Assembly: GCF_002161215.1 (NCBI RefSeq)
Contig: NZ_NFMB01000008.1
Location: 62,001 to 126,000 of the forward strand
Direction of reading: 5' to 3'
DNA from: Flavonifractor sp. An10
GTDB taxonomy: Bacteria > Bacillota > Clostridia > Oscillospirales > Oscillospiraceae
DNA: 64,000 nt
In this document: piece after piece, positions 1-7,253 of the stretch
Position numbering within the stretch: position 1 is the stretch's first letter
Layout of the letters: every line of letters begins with the position of its first letter
Translations under genes and position numbers: made by a program
The notes under the pieces: generated by a model
What the model saw: only the letters and a program-made list of their open reading frames with translations
Database searches by the model: none
Told to the model about the DNA's origin: nothing

Positions 1-750
1 GCCGCCCCGGCTGAGGATCACGTTCACCAGGAAGTTGGACAGAGGGAGCACGGCGGTGAGGCCGAAGAGCACCCCCGCCAGCATGAGGGTGAACCGGGGG
101 TTGCTCCGCAGCAGGGAGAGGGCCGACTGGGGCCGCTCCGCCGCGGCCCGGCCCTCCGCCGGGGCCTTGGGATGCCAGGTGGGGTAGGTGAACACCAGGG
201 CGATCTCCGCCGCGGTCAGGAGCAGGAAGGTGACCAGGGTGGTCTCCACCCCCCACTGCCCCACCTGCAGGCCCAGCAGCACGCACACCACCGCATAGGC
301 CAGGGAGCCCAGCCCCCGGCCCAGGCTGTACCGGATGGGCACGCCGTCGTTGATGAACTGCACGGCCATGGCGTCCATCAGGGGGTAGGAGGACACGCCC
401 AGCCCGCCGATGACCACCCACACCAGGGCGGTCTGGGCCAGGCCCATGGCCGGCTCGGCCCAGTACCACACTCCGGCGGCCAGGGAGAGGGCCAGGGACA
501 CGCCCACGATGCCCTTGAGGGGCACGCCGGGGTGCCGGTCGGCAAAGCCGCCCAGCAGGGGCTGGAACACGATGCCCGCCAGGCAGCGCACCGAGGTCAT
601 CAGCCCCGCCTCGCCGTTGGTAAAGCCCCGCTCCAGCAGCAAGGCGGTCTGGTAGGCCACGATGGCGGCGAACATGGCCCAGAAGCCCATCTGCATGGCG
701 ATGTAGTGCCAGTCCAGCCGCCGCAGGGAGGGGGATTTCACGGTATGCAA
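1..750 (-). CDS. MFS transporter, C-terminal part outside window
   Basis: The minus-strand frame encodes a hydrophobic protein that runs off the window edge; about 250 residues are visible, roughly the first six to seven membrane segments. The text resembles the MFS_1-like family of sugar/nucleoside and unknown-substrate permeases (for example the GGFADRHPG loop after the second helix). I chose a TTG start at 750 because GGAGGG lies 7 nt upstream; the next in-frame candidate, GTG at 741, would be 16 nt away. The gene starts 3 nt after the stop of the DHHW gene, so it is probably the last visible member of the O-acylation operon. The substrate cannot be read; export of a modified product is only an inference from context. 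Confidence 0.75.
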   Translation of the reverse strand, partial: MHTVKSPSLRRLDWHYIAMQMGFWAMFAAIVAYQTALLLERGFTNGEAGLMTSVRCLAGIVFQPLLGGFADRHPGVPLKGIVGVSLALSLAAGVWYWAEPAMGLAQTALVWVVIGGLGVSSYPLMDAMAVQFINDGVPIRYSLGRGLGSLAYAVVCVLLGLQVGQWGVETTLVTFLLLTAAEIALVFTYPTWHPKAPAEGRAAAERPQSALSLLRSNPRFTLMLAGVLFGLTAVLPLSNFLVNVILSRGG

Positions 751-753
751 CAG

Positions 754-1965
754 TTATCCCTCCGTCTTGTCAAACTGGAACATGTTCTCCAGGCCGGTGG
801 TGCTGGCCGTGTAGAGGGTGAGCACCAGGTCGGGGTCGTATGCCCCGATGGTCTCCATCAGATCTCCGTCAAAATGGCGCAGATCGATGGTAATCAGCTC
901 CGAGCAGGACAGGGACAGGAAGGGGGCCAGGGCACAGGCGAAGGAGTCCCGCAGCATGACGATCCGGGGCCCGTCCGGGTTGTTGTGGTTGGTGATGGCG
1001 GCGATGGGGTAGTCGCCCCCGGAATAGTAGGTGTAGGGGTTGCCGTTGAACCAGTCCCGCTCCGCCACCCGCTCCGGGAAGCACACGGAGGTCTCGAAGG
1101 GGCCGGTGCGGGAGAAGCCGTAGGCCTCACAGGCGTAGGTCAGGTTGGTGTCGAACAGGGGGGTGTAGAGGGTGATGTCGTCCGCCCCGGCATAGAGGGA
1201 GCCCACCCGCTTGCCCTGGCTGCCCAGGAAGAAGTCCTCCAGCACCTGGGTGCTCCAGCTGGCGGGGTCGGTCAGGCCCGGGCTGGTGCGGAAGCCGTAG
1301 CAGTCCTCCAGCACGCCGGCCAGCTCCTGCCAGGCGAAGAAGGCCGCCTCCGGCTTCCAGTGGTGGTCGGTCTTGAAAAACCAGCTGGAGTAGATGCCGT
1401 TGTTCTCAAAGAGGGGGCGGAGATCCAGATAGTCCGTCCCCTGCCTGTCCAGCTCCTCCAGAAAGGCGTCGGCGCTGGCGTTGCCGCTCTCCGCCAGGGG
1501 GGCGGGCAGCAGCTGCACCCCCCGCTGGAGCTTCTGGGGGGCACACAGGTAGAGGTAGGGGATGCCCAGCTCCTCCAGCTCCCGGGCAAACGCCGCGGTA
1601 TTGGCGGCATTTTCCGTGGTCTGGGGGCCCACCCACACGTGGGTGCCCATGTTCACAAAGTTCAGCGCTCCGTTGGACAGCTTTGCCACCGTGTTCTCGC
1701 TCACCGCGTCCTCCACGATCCGCCGGCCGGACAGACGCTGGACGCCCCCGTAGAGCTGGATGAACCAGTGCTCCCGATCCAGATCCTGGTTGACGGCGCT
1801 CTCCGCCCCGTCCACAAAGGTCATCACGTCCCGCTCCCGGACGAAGCTCTTGAGCAGGGTCTCAAACTTTCCCTCCCCGCCGAAGAAGGAGGTGAGCAGC
1901 AGGACAAAGCCCGCCGCCACCGCCAGCAGGAACACCACAGCGGTGATGGTATTGCGTCGTCTCAT
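754..1965 (-). CDS. DHHW/AlgX-AlgJ-like SGNH-type O-acetyltransfer protein
   Basis: 403 residues. An N-terminal membrane anchor lies at about residues 8-28 (hydrophobic after MRRRN), followed by an extracytoplasmic domain. The motif FFKTDHHWKPEAAF near residue 210 is the hallmark of the DHHW/AlgX-like SGNH family, in which Asp-His form the esterase/acyltransferase catalytic dyad. A later block with MLRDSFACALAPF carries the Ser expected for the same fold. In alginate, peptidoglycan and exopolysaccharide systems such proteins take acetyl groups from an MBOAT partner and place them on an extracellular polymer. The MBOAT gene lies 13 nt upstream in the same direction. The polymer is unknown. Confidence 0.85.
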   Translation of the reverse strand: MRRRNTITAVVFLLAVAAGFVLLLTSFFGGEGKFETLLKSFVRERDVMTFVDGAESAVNQDLDREHWFIQLYGGVQRLSGRRIVEDAVSENTVAKLSNGALNFVNMGTHVWVGPQTTENAANTAAFARELEELGIPYLYLCAPQKLQRGVQLLPAPLAESGNASADAFLEELDRQGTDYLDLRPLFENNGIYSSWFFKTDHHWKPEAAFFAWQELAGVLEDCYGFRTSPGLTDPASWSTQVLEDFFLGSQGKRVGSLYAGADDITLYTPLFDTNLTYACEAYGFSRTGPFETSVCFPERVAERDWFNGNPYTYYSGGDYPIAAITNHNNPDGPRIVMLRDSFACALAPFLSLSCSELITIDLRHFDGDLMETIGAYDPDLVLTLYTASTTGLENMFQFDKTEG

Positions 1966-1978
1966 GGCTCACACTCCT

Positions 1979-3385
1979 TTAGAAATTGAAGTAGATAAAG
2001 GGGTTGTAGGTGCCCTTGATGATGAAGGCGGCGGACACCAGGAACACCGCGGCCGCCCCCACGGCGTAGAGCAGATCCGTCAGGGGCCAGCCCTTTTTGG
2101 CCAGCCAGTCCCGCAGCCTGGGGGCCGCCGGCGCGGCGAACACCACCCCGGCCAGCAGCACCGTCCAGTTCTCCCGCAGATACAGCAGGGCCAGGCCCGC
2201 CCCGTCGCCGCTGGAAAAGCCGAACATGGCCTGGATATAGTGCCAGGCGGCAGGCAGGCTGTCCGCCCGGAAGATCACCCAGGCGAAGTTCACCATCAGG
2301 AGGGTGAACAGCCAGTTCAGCCACACCGGCCAGCCACGGCCCAGATGCCCGTATTTCTCCAGCACCAGCAGCACGAAGTAGAGCAGGCCCCAGGCGATGA
2401 AAGTCCAGTTGGCCCCGTGCCACACGCCGGTGAGCAGCCACACCACGAACAGGTTGCGGATGTGCTTCCATTTGGAGCTCACCCGGCTGCCCCCCAGGGG
2501 GAAGTACACATAGTCCCGGAAGCAGGTGGACAGGGAGATGTGCCACCGCCGCCAGAACTCGGTGATGGATTTGGAGATGTAGGGGTAGTTGAAGTTCTCC
2601 AGGAAGTGGAAGCCGAACATCTTGCCAAGGCCGATGGCCATGTCGGAGTAGCCGGAGAAGTCGTAGTAGATCTGCAGGGTGTAGCAGATGGCCCCCAGCC
2701 AGGCAAAACCGGCGGTGAGCCCCGTGTCCCCCCTGCCGAAGGCCCGGTCGGCCACCACGGCCACCTGGTTGGCGATGAGCACCTTCTTGCCCAGGCCGGC
2801 GATGAACCGGGCGCAGCCGGCGGCGAAGTCGTCCCAGCTCTCCTGCCGGTGGTCGATCTGCTCGGCCACCGTCTCATACTTGACGATGGGGCCGGCGATG
2901 AGCTGGGGAAAGAAGGAGATGTACAGCCCCACCTTCAGGGGGGATTTCTGCACCTGGCCCCGATCCCGGTGGACGTCCAGCACATAGCTCAGGGCCTGGA
3001 AGGTAAAGAAGGAGATGCCGATGGGCAGCTCGATGCCGGGGATGACGAAGTGTGCCCCCAGGCTGTTGAGAATCCCCAGGGTAAAGGTCAGGTATTTGAA
3101 TACAAAGAGGATACCCAGATTGGCCGTCACCGCCGCCACGATGGGGGGCCGGCAGGAGCGGCCCGCCCGCTTGCAGGCGTCCACCCACAGGCCGAAGCCG
3201 TAGTTGGCCAGGATGGAGGCGATCATCACCAGCACGAACCAGGGCTCCCCCCAGGCATAGAAGCCCAGGGAGGCCAGCAGGAGGAACACGTTCTGTCCCT
3301 GCCGCCACCGCCGCAGGGGCAGGTAGTAGATCAGCAGAACCAGGGGGAGAAACAGGAAGAGGAATACGGAACTGGAAAAGAGCAC
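1979..3385 (-). CDS. MBOAT-family O-acyltransferase (AlgI/DltB-like)
   Basis: 468 residues with about ten or more membrane segments. It shows the MBOAT signature: GISFFTFQALSYVLDV, then WRRWHISLSTCFRDYVYFPLGG, then the catalytic His in LLTGVWHGANWTFIAWG near residue 320. The length fits AlgI/PatA-type enzymes that move an acetyl group across the membrane. The downstream DHHW protein would be the extracellular acceptor-side partner and the upstream acyltransferase-3 a second modifying enzyme. The operon is tightly packed (13 nt or less between genes). A polymer O-acetylation role is well supported; the substrate is not. Confidence 0.9.
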   Translation of the reverse strand: MLFSSSVFLFLFLPLVLLIYYLPLRRWRQGQNVFLLLASLGFYAWGEPWFVLVMIASILANYGFGLWVDACKRAGRSCRPPIVAAVTANLGILFVFKYLTFTLGILNSLGAHFVIPGIELPIGISFFTFQALSYVLDVHRDRGQVQKSPLKVGLYISFFPQLIAGPIVKYETVAEQIDHRQESWDDFAAGCARFIAGLGKKVLIANQVAVVADRAFGRGDTGLTAGFAWLGAICYTLQIYYDFSGYSDMAIGLGKMFGFHFLENFNYPYISKSITEFWRRWHISLSTCFRDYVYFPLGGSRVSSKWKHIRNLFVVWLLTGVWHGANWTFIAWGLLYFVLLVLEKYGHLGRGWPVWLNWLFTLLMVNFAWVIFRADSLPAAWHYIQAMFGFSSGDGAGLALLYLRENWTVLLAGVVFAAPAAPRLRDWLAKKGWPLTDLLYAVGAAAVFLVSAAFIIKGTYNPFIYFNF

Positions 3386-3397
3386 AGCGACACCGCC

Positions 3398-4462
3398 TTA
3401 CATGAGATAGGGCCCCAGCAGGGGGATTTTGGACACCAGCCACGCCGCCGCCAGGGATACCAGCAGCAGCCCCAGCCCCCACGCCAGGGGGGACAGGGCG
3501 GCGGGCAGGGAAAACGCCGTCACGCCGAAGTGGTTCAGCAGCAGCCGGAGCAGCCCGGCGAACAGATAGGCGCCCAGGGCAGCCCGGGCCGCGCCGGACA
3601 TCCGCTGCCGGCGGGAGCGCTCATCGCTCACCCCCAGCACATAGCGGAAGAGCACGCACACCGCCAAAGCGGTGAGGGCCACGCAGGGGCTGGTGAAGCC
3701 GCACAGGGCGGTCACCGTCTCCCCCCGCCGGAGGGAGAGGGCCCAGGTGCCCCCCACGGTCACCGCCGCGCCCAGCGCGCCCAGCAGGTAGACCAGATAC
3801 TCCGCCGGACGGCTCAGGGTGTAGGCCTTCAGATAGTAGCCCAGCACGTAGTAGCCCGCAAAGCCCAGCACCAGGTGGATGTCCAGCTTGTCCAGCCACC
3901 GGCTGACCTCCCCGTTGGGCCACAGCTCCAGCAGGGTGGGCAGCAGGAAGGCGATAACAAACACCAGCAGGAAGAACACGTGGAAATCCCCGCGGCCGGC
4001 CCCCCGGACAAAGGCCCGGAGCACCGGCGTCACCAGGTAGAGGCCCAGGATGACATAGAGGAACCACAGCCATTCGTGGGTGTCCGCCCTCAGGGCGGCG
4101 GACAGGGCGGAGGCCGCCAGCCCCCAGCCGAACCGCCCGCCGGAAAGCAGGCCGTCCGCCAGCCGGTAGACGGCGCCCCACAGCACAATGGCAATCAGCA
4201 CCCGCAGCACCCGGCCCAGCAGCAGCCGGGGCAGGGTGAGCCCTGTCCTGGGCTCCAGCAGGAACATGCCCGAGAGCATGGCAAAGACGGGCACGCACCA
4301 GCGCAGCAGGCTGTTATAAAGCTGATAGGCCTGCCAGGATGCGGAACCCAATGCGCTCCCCGCCAGCCCCTCCTCCGCCAGCCACACCATCAGGCAGGCC
4401 AGCAGGGCCGCCATGCGGAGGAGATCCGCCCAGGCCAGGCGGCCGCCTGCCGTCTTACCCAT
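3398..4462 (-). CDS. Acyltransferase-3 family integral membrane protein
   Basis: 354 residues, about ten hydrophobic segments, starting with the typical AWADLLRMAALLACLMVW first helix of OafA/WecH-type acyltransferases (PF01757). The motif HEWLWFLYVILGLYLVTPVL near residue 130 matches the conserved helix before the active-site loop. The canonical N-terminal His found in many members is not obvious, since the first helix lacks the R-x10-H pattern, so activity is uncertain. It starts 3 nt after the stop of the VOC gene and ends 12 nt before the MBOAT gene, so it is part of the same operon. Likely substrate: a cell-surface glycan or lipid carrier. Confidence 0.75.
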   Translation of the reverse strand: MGKTAGGRLAWADLLRMAALLACLMVWLAEEGLAGSALGSASWQAYQLYNSLLRWCVPVFAMLSGMFLLEPRTGLTLPRLLLGRVLRVLIAIVLWGAVYRLADGLLSGGRFGWGLAASALSAALRADTHEWLWFLYVILGLYLVTPVLRAFVRGAGRGDFHVFFLLVFVIAFLLPTLLELWPNGEVSRWLDKLDIHLVLGFAGYYVLGYYLKAYTLSRPAEYLVYLLGALGAAVTVGGTWALSLRRGETVTALCGFTSPCVALTALAVCVLFRYVLGVSDERSRRQRMSGAARAALGAYLFAGLLRLLLNHFGVTAFSLPAALSPLAWGLGLLLVSLAAAWLVSKIPLLGPYLM

Positions 4463-4465
4463 GGC

Positions 4466-4834
4466 TCACGCCCGCTCCGGGACGATCTCAATCCAGTAGC
4501 CGTCCGGATCCTCGATGAAGTAGATGCCCATATCCGGGTTCTCAAAGCAGACGCAGCCCATGGCCCTGTGGCGCGCCAGCAGCTCGTCAAACCGGTCGGT
4601 GAGAAAGGCCAGGTGGAACTCCCCCTCCCCCAGGTCGTAGGGCTCGGTGCGGTCTCTCAGCCAGGTCAGCTCCAGGCGGAAGCCGGTCTCCCCGTCCCCC
4701 AGATACACCAGCTTGAAGGAGCCGTCGGCGGCGGTCTTCTCCTCCACCGCCTCCAGCTCCAGGGCCTGCCTGTAAAAGGCCAGGGAGCGGTCGAGATCCA
4801 GCACGTTGAAATTGAAATGGTTGAATTGCAGCAT
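4466..4834 (-). CDS. VOC-family (glyoxalase I-like) protein
   Basis: 122 residues covering two beta-alpha-beta-beta-beta modules. It begins LQFNHFNFNVLDLDRSLAFY, with His6 as the first metal ligand, and ends IYFIEDPDGYWIEIVPE, with the final Glu ligand typical of lactoylglutathione lyase-type members. Residues GFRLEL and GEFHLAF give the other two ligands. Methylglyoxal detoxification is the default guess, but many VOC proteins of this size act on other substrates. AAGGAG lies about 12 nt before the ATG. It heads the O-acylation operon; the link to that job is unclear. Confidence 0.85.
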   Translation of the reverse strand: MLQFNHFNFNVLDLDRSLAFYRQALELEAVEEKTAADGSFKLVYLGDGETGFRLELTWLRDRTEPYDLGEGEFHLAFLTDRFDELLARHRAMGCVCFENPDMGIYFIEDPDGYWIEIVPERA

Positions 4835-4890
4835 GGTTTTTTTCTCCTTTTCGCTTCTGCCAAAACGGGCGGCGCGTCAGGGATGCCGCG

Positions 4891-5195
4891 CCCTACATCT
4901 GCTCCGCGATCCTTCTCCCCGTGGGGGTGGCGGCCAGGCCGCCGCCGCCGGTCTCCCGCAGGGAGGCGGGCAGGGCGTCGTTCCCCATGGAACCGTGGGT
5001 TCCATGGGGGCCCCGGGCTCTGAATTTGCGCGGCGGAAGTGAATTCCGCCTTGCGCCAAGGTTTTTGCCAGGGCAAAAACGCTTGTTGTGGGCTCCGCCT
5101 GCCCGCCCTACATCTGTTCCGCGATTCTTCTGCCCGTGGGGGTTGCAGCCAGGCCGCCGCCGCCGGTCTCCCGCAGGGAGGCGGGCAGGGCGTCG
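4891..5195. repeat. Element E1: 125-bp three-hairpin insert between 90-bp direct repeats of the sdaAA 3' end
   Basis: Positions 4891-4980 and 5106-5195 are direct repeats of about 90 bp with a handful of mismatches; both carry the last ~28 codons of sdaAA in minus orientation. Between them, 4981-5105 holds three hairpins: CCATGGAACC/GGTTCCATGG (4985-5007), GGCGGAAGTGAATTCCGCC (5032-5050) and GTTTTTGCC/GGCAAAAAC (5061-5080). The right-hand copy completes the intact sdaAA gene; the left-hand copy is an orphan gene end. The insert is related, in opposite orientation, to the repeat upstream of sdaAB. Confidence 0.85.
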
Positions 5196-5956
5196 CCCAC
5201 GGCGCGCATGGCGTCGATCACCTCGTCGCAGGGGATGGCGCTCTCCACCCCGGACAGGGCCATCTCGGCACAGGACAGGGCGTTCACCGCCCCCATCACG
5301 TTGCGGTTGACGCAGGGCACCTCCACCAGCCCGGCCACCGGGTCGCACACCAGGCCCAGGGTGTTGGACAGGGCCATGGCGCAGGCGTGGGCCATCTGCT
5401 CCGGCGTGCCGCCCATCACAGCCGCCAGTGCGGCGGCCGCCATGCCGGAGGCGGAGCCCACCTCCGCCTGGCAGCCCCCCTCCGCCCCGGAGATGGAGGC
5501 CCGGGTGGCGATCACCTGTCCGAAACCGGCGGAGACATAGAGGGCCTGTACCATGGCCTCGTCCTCCAGGCCGTCCCTGGCCTGGAGGGGAATCAGCACC
5601 GCGGGCAGCACCCCGCTGGCCCCCGCCGTGGGGGCGGCCACGATGCGGCGCATGCAGGCGTTGCACTCGCCGGTTTTGAGGGCGGCGGCGATCACCTGCC
5701 GCAGGAAGGGCGGGCACAGGCCGGGGCCCGGGCCGTCCAGCCTGGCCCCCGCGCCGCCGGTGAGGCCGCTGCGGGAGCGGGCGGCTGGGTCGTACTCCGC
5801 CACCGGGGCCTTCATGGCCGTCCACAGGGCGGACATCTGCCTCCAGGAGCGGGCCTCGTCCACCCCCCGATCCCGCAGATCGTCCTCCAGCACCGCCCGC
5901 CACAGAGGCTTGTCCCTGGCCGCCTCCAGCAGGCCGGCCACCGAGGAAAAGGCCAT
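5108..5956 (-). CDS. sdaAA: L-serine dehydratase, iron-sulfur-dependent, alpha subunit
   Basis: 282 residues, the usual length of SdaAA. It converts L-serine to pyruvate and ammonia with a [4Fe-4S] cluster acting as Lewis acid. Diagnostic stretches are the Cys motif NACMRRIVAAPTAGASG near residue 110, then SAGFGQVIATRASISGAEGGCQAEVGSASGMAAAA and CDPVAGLVEVPCVNRN, which supply the cluster cysteines. It starts 1 nt after the sdaAB stop, so the two subunits are co-translated. The last ~28 codons are duplicated downstream by repeat element E1; the gene itself is intact and ends with TPTGRRIAEQM. Cytoplasmic, serine catabolism. Confidence 0.95.
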   Translation of the reverse strand: MAFSSVAGLLEAARDKPLWRAVLEDDLRDRGVDEARSWRQMSALWTAMKAPVAEYDPAARSRSGLTGGAGARLDGPGPGLCPPFLRQVIAAALKTGECNACMRRIVAAPTAGASGVLPAVLIPLQARDGLEDEAMVQALYVSAGFGQVIATRASISGAEGGCQAEVGSASGMAAAALAAVMGGTPEQMAHACAMALSNTLGLVCDPVAGLVEVPCVNRNVMGAVNALSCAEMALSGVESAIPCDEVIDAMRAVGDALPASLRETGGGGLAATPTGRRIAEQM

Positions 5957-5957
5957 G

Positions 5958-6629
5958 TCACTCTCCCCCTTCCGCCATGTTGAGATAGGTCACCCGTTCA
6001 ATGCCCGGGCAGGCGCGCAGCTCCTCCACCGCAGCCGCCCAGATGGGCTGGTCGCTCTCGATGACCATCACCGCCAAGCCGCCCCGGGTGTTGCGGTAGA
6101 GCTGCATGGTGGCGATGTTCACGCTCCGGCGGGACAGCACCCCGGTGACCTCCGCCACCATGCCGGGCCGATCCTGGTTGCGGATGATGAGGGTGGGCAG
6201 CTCGCCGGTGAACCGGGCCTCCAGCCCATCGATGGCGCACACCTGCACCCGGCCGCCCCCCAGGGAGGAGGCGGTGACCTCCAGGCGCTTGCCCGCCTCG
6301 TCCTCCACCTTCAGCAGCACCGTGTTGGGGTGGGCCCCCCGCAGCACGGTCTTGCCCAGCTTCAGCTCCATCCCCGCCGCCTCCGCCAGCTCGAAGGAGC
6401 GGGGCAGCCGGGCGTCGTCGGGCCGCATGCCCAGCAGGCCGGCCGCCAGGGCCCGGTCGGTGCCGTGGCCCGCCCCGGTGGCGGCAAAGGAGCCGTGGAG
6501 CAGCAGCTCCGCCCGCCTGGGCTGGCTCCCCAGCAGCTTCCGGGTCAGATACCCGATGCGGGCCGCCCCCGCCGTGTGGGACGACGACGGCCCGACCATG
6601 ATGGGCCCCATGATGTCGAAGATGTTCAT
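5958..6629 (-). CDS. sdaAB: L-serine dehydratase, iron-sulfur-dependent, beta subunit
   Basis: 223 residues: an N-terminal SDH-beta domain beginning MNIFDIMGPIMVGPSSSHTAGAA, followed by a C-terminal ACT domain (from about residue 150: IRNQDRPGMVAEVTGVLSRR) that probably senses serine. It is the partner of SdaAA encoded 1 nt downstream. The first 13 codons plus the ribosome-binding region occur three times in a 230-bp tandem repeat. Only the copy nearest the gene body is continuous with the rest of the protein. Transcription most likely starts at the TTGACA/TAAAAT promoter beyond the repeats, giving a leader of about 540 nt. Confidence 0.95.
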   Translation of the reverse strand: MNIFDIMGPIMVGPSSSHTAGAARIGYLTRKLLGSQPRRAELLLHGSFAATGAGHGTDRALAAGLLGMRPDDARLPRSFELAEAAGMELKLGKTVLRGAHPNTVLLKVEDEAGKRLEVTASSLGGGRVQVCAIDGLEARFTGELPTLIIRNQDRPGMVAEVTGVLSRRSVNIATMQLYRNTRGGLAVMVIESDQPIWAAAVEELRACPGIERVTYLNMAEGGE

Positions 6630-7161
6630 AGCCGGTCAAGGTTCCTTTCGTATATTCAGGCTTCCGTGGGGCCGTCGTCGGGCGCGGGAGCGCCCCGCGC
6701 CTGTGGCGCGTGCGAGCGTTTTGCCAGAGGCAAAACCTCGGCGCAGGCGGAATTCATTTCCGCCGAGCATGTGAAAGTATCTCAGGGAACCCATGGAGCG
6801 CCTGCGCTCCATGGAACCGGCCCGACCATGATGGGCCCCATGATGTCGAAGATGTTCATAGCCGGTCAAGGTTCCTTTCGTATATTCAGGCTTCCGTGGG
6901 GCCGTCGTCGGGCGCGGGAGCGCCCCGCGCCTGTGGCGCGTGCGAGCGTTTTGCCAGAGGCAAAACCTCGGCGCAGGCGGAATTCATTTCCGCCGAGCAT
7001 GTGAAAGTATCTCAGGGAACCCATGGAGCGCCTGCGCTCCATGGAACCGGCCCGACCATGATGGGCCCCATGATGTCGAAGATGTTCATAGCCGGTCAAG
7101 GTTCCTTTCGTATATTCAGGCTTCCATAGGGCCGTCGTCGGGCGCGGGAGCGCCCCGCGCC
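6591..7161. repeat. Element E2: 230-bp tandem repeat (x2.5) carrying the sdaAB 5' end and a three-hairpin insert
   Basis: A 111-bp block (6591-6701, 6821-6931, 7051-7161) alternates with a 119-bp block (6702-6820, 6932-7050). The 111-bp block is the native sdaAB start region: ribosome-binding site, ATG and 13 codons. The 119-bp block holds hairpins GTTTTGCC/GGCAAAAC (6718-6736), GGCGGAATTCATTTCCGCC (6746-6764) and CCATGGAGCG/CGCTCCATGG (6791-6814), related to E1 in the opposite orientation. The outermost (promoter-proximal) copy differs at two bases near 7126-7128; the other copies are identical, so the array is recent. Confidence 0.95.
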
Positions 7162-7175
7162 AATCGAAGGTGTCC

Positions 7176-7204
7176 ATTTTATGCGGATTTCCCTCCCCTG
7201 TCAA
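7176..7204 (-). promoter_or_regulatory. Sigma-A promoter of sdaAB-sdaAA
   Basis: On the minus strand TTGACA (7204-7199) and TAAAAT (7181-7176) are separated by exactly 17 bp. It lies just outside the repeat array and points into it, so the sdaA mRNA would begin near 7169 and carry two truncated sdaAB starts before the real one. Confidence 0.85.
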
Positions 7205-7253
7205 GTCCTGGGGAAGCGGCCCGGGCCGGCACGGCGGGGGGCAGGCCCCCGCC

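Noticed and set aside
4893-4980. Second sdaAA gene or pseudogene of independent origin
   Set aside because: It is only the 3'-end duplication generated with element E1, not a separate gene remnant.
172-5023. Very long plus-strand ORFs (605 and 1087 codons) rich in His, Gln, Gly and Pro
   Set aside because: They are antisense shadows of the MFS, DHHW, MBOAT and acyltransferase genes. GC-rich third positions remove stop codons on the opposite strand; they have no ribosome-binding sites or family motifs. The same applies to similar ORFs across the window.
6591-7161. CRISPR-like array
   Set aside because: Repeat unit is 230 bp with only two and a half copies, identical 'spacers', and it contains the start of sdaAB. 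No cas genes are present.
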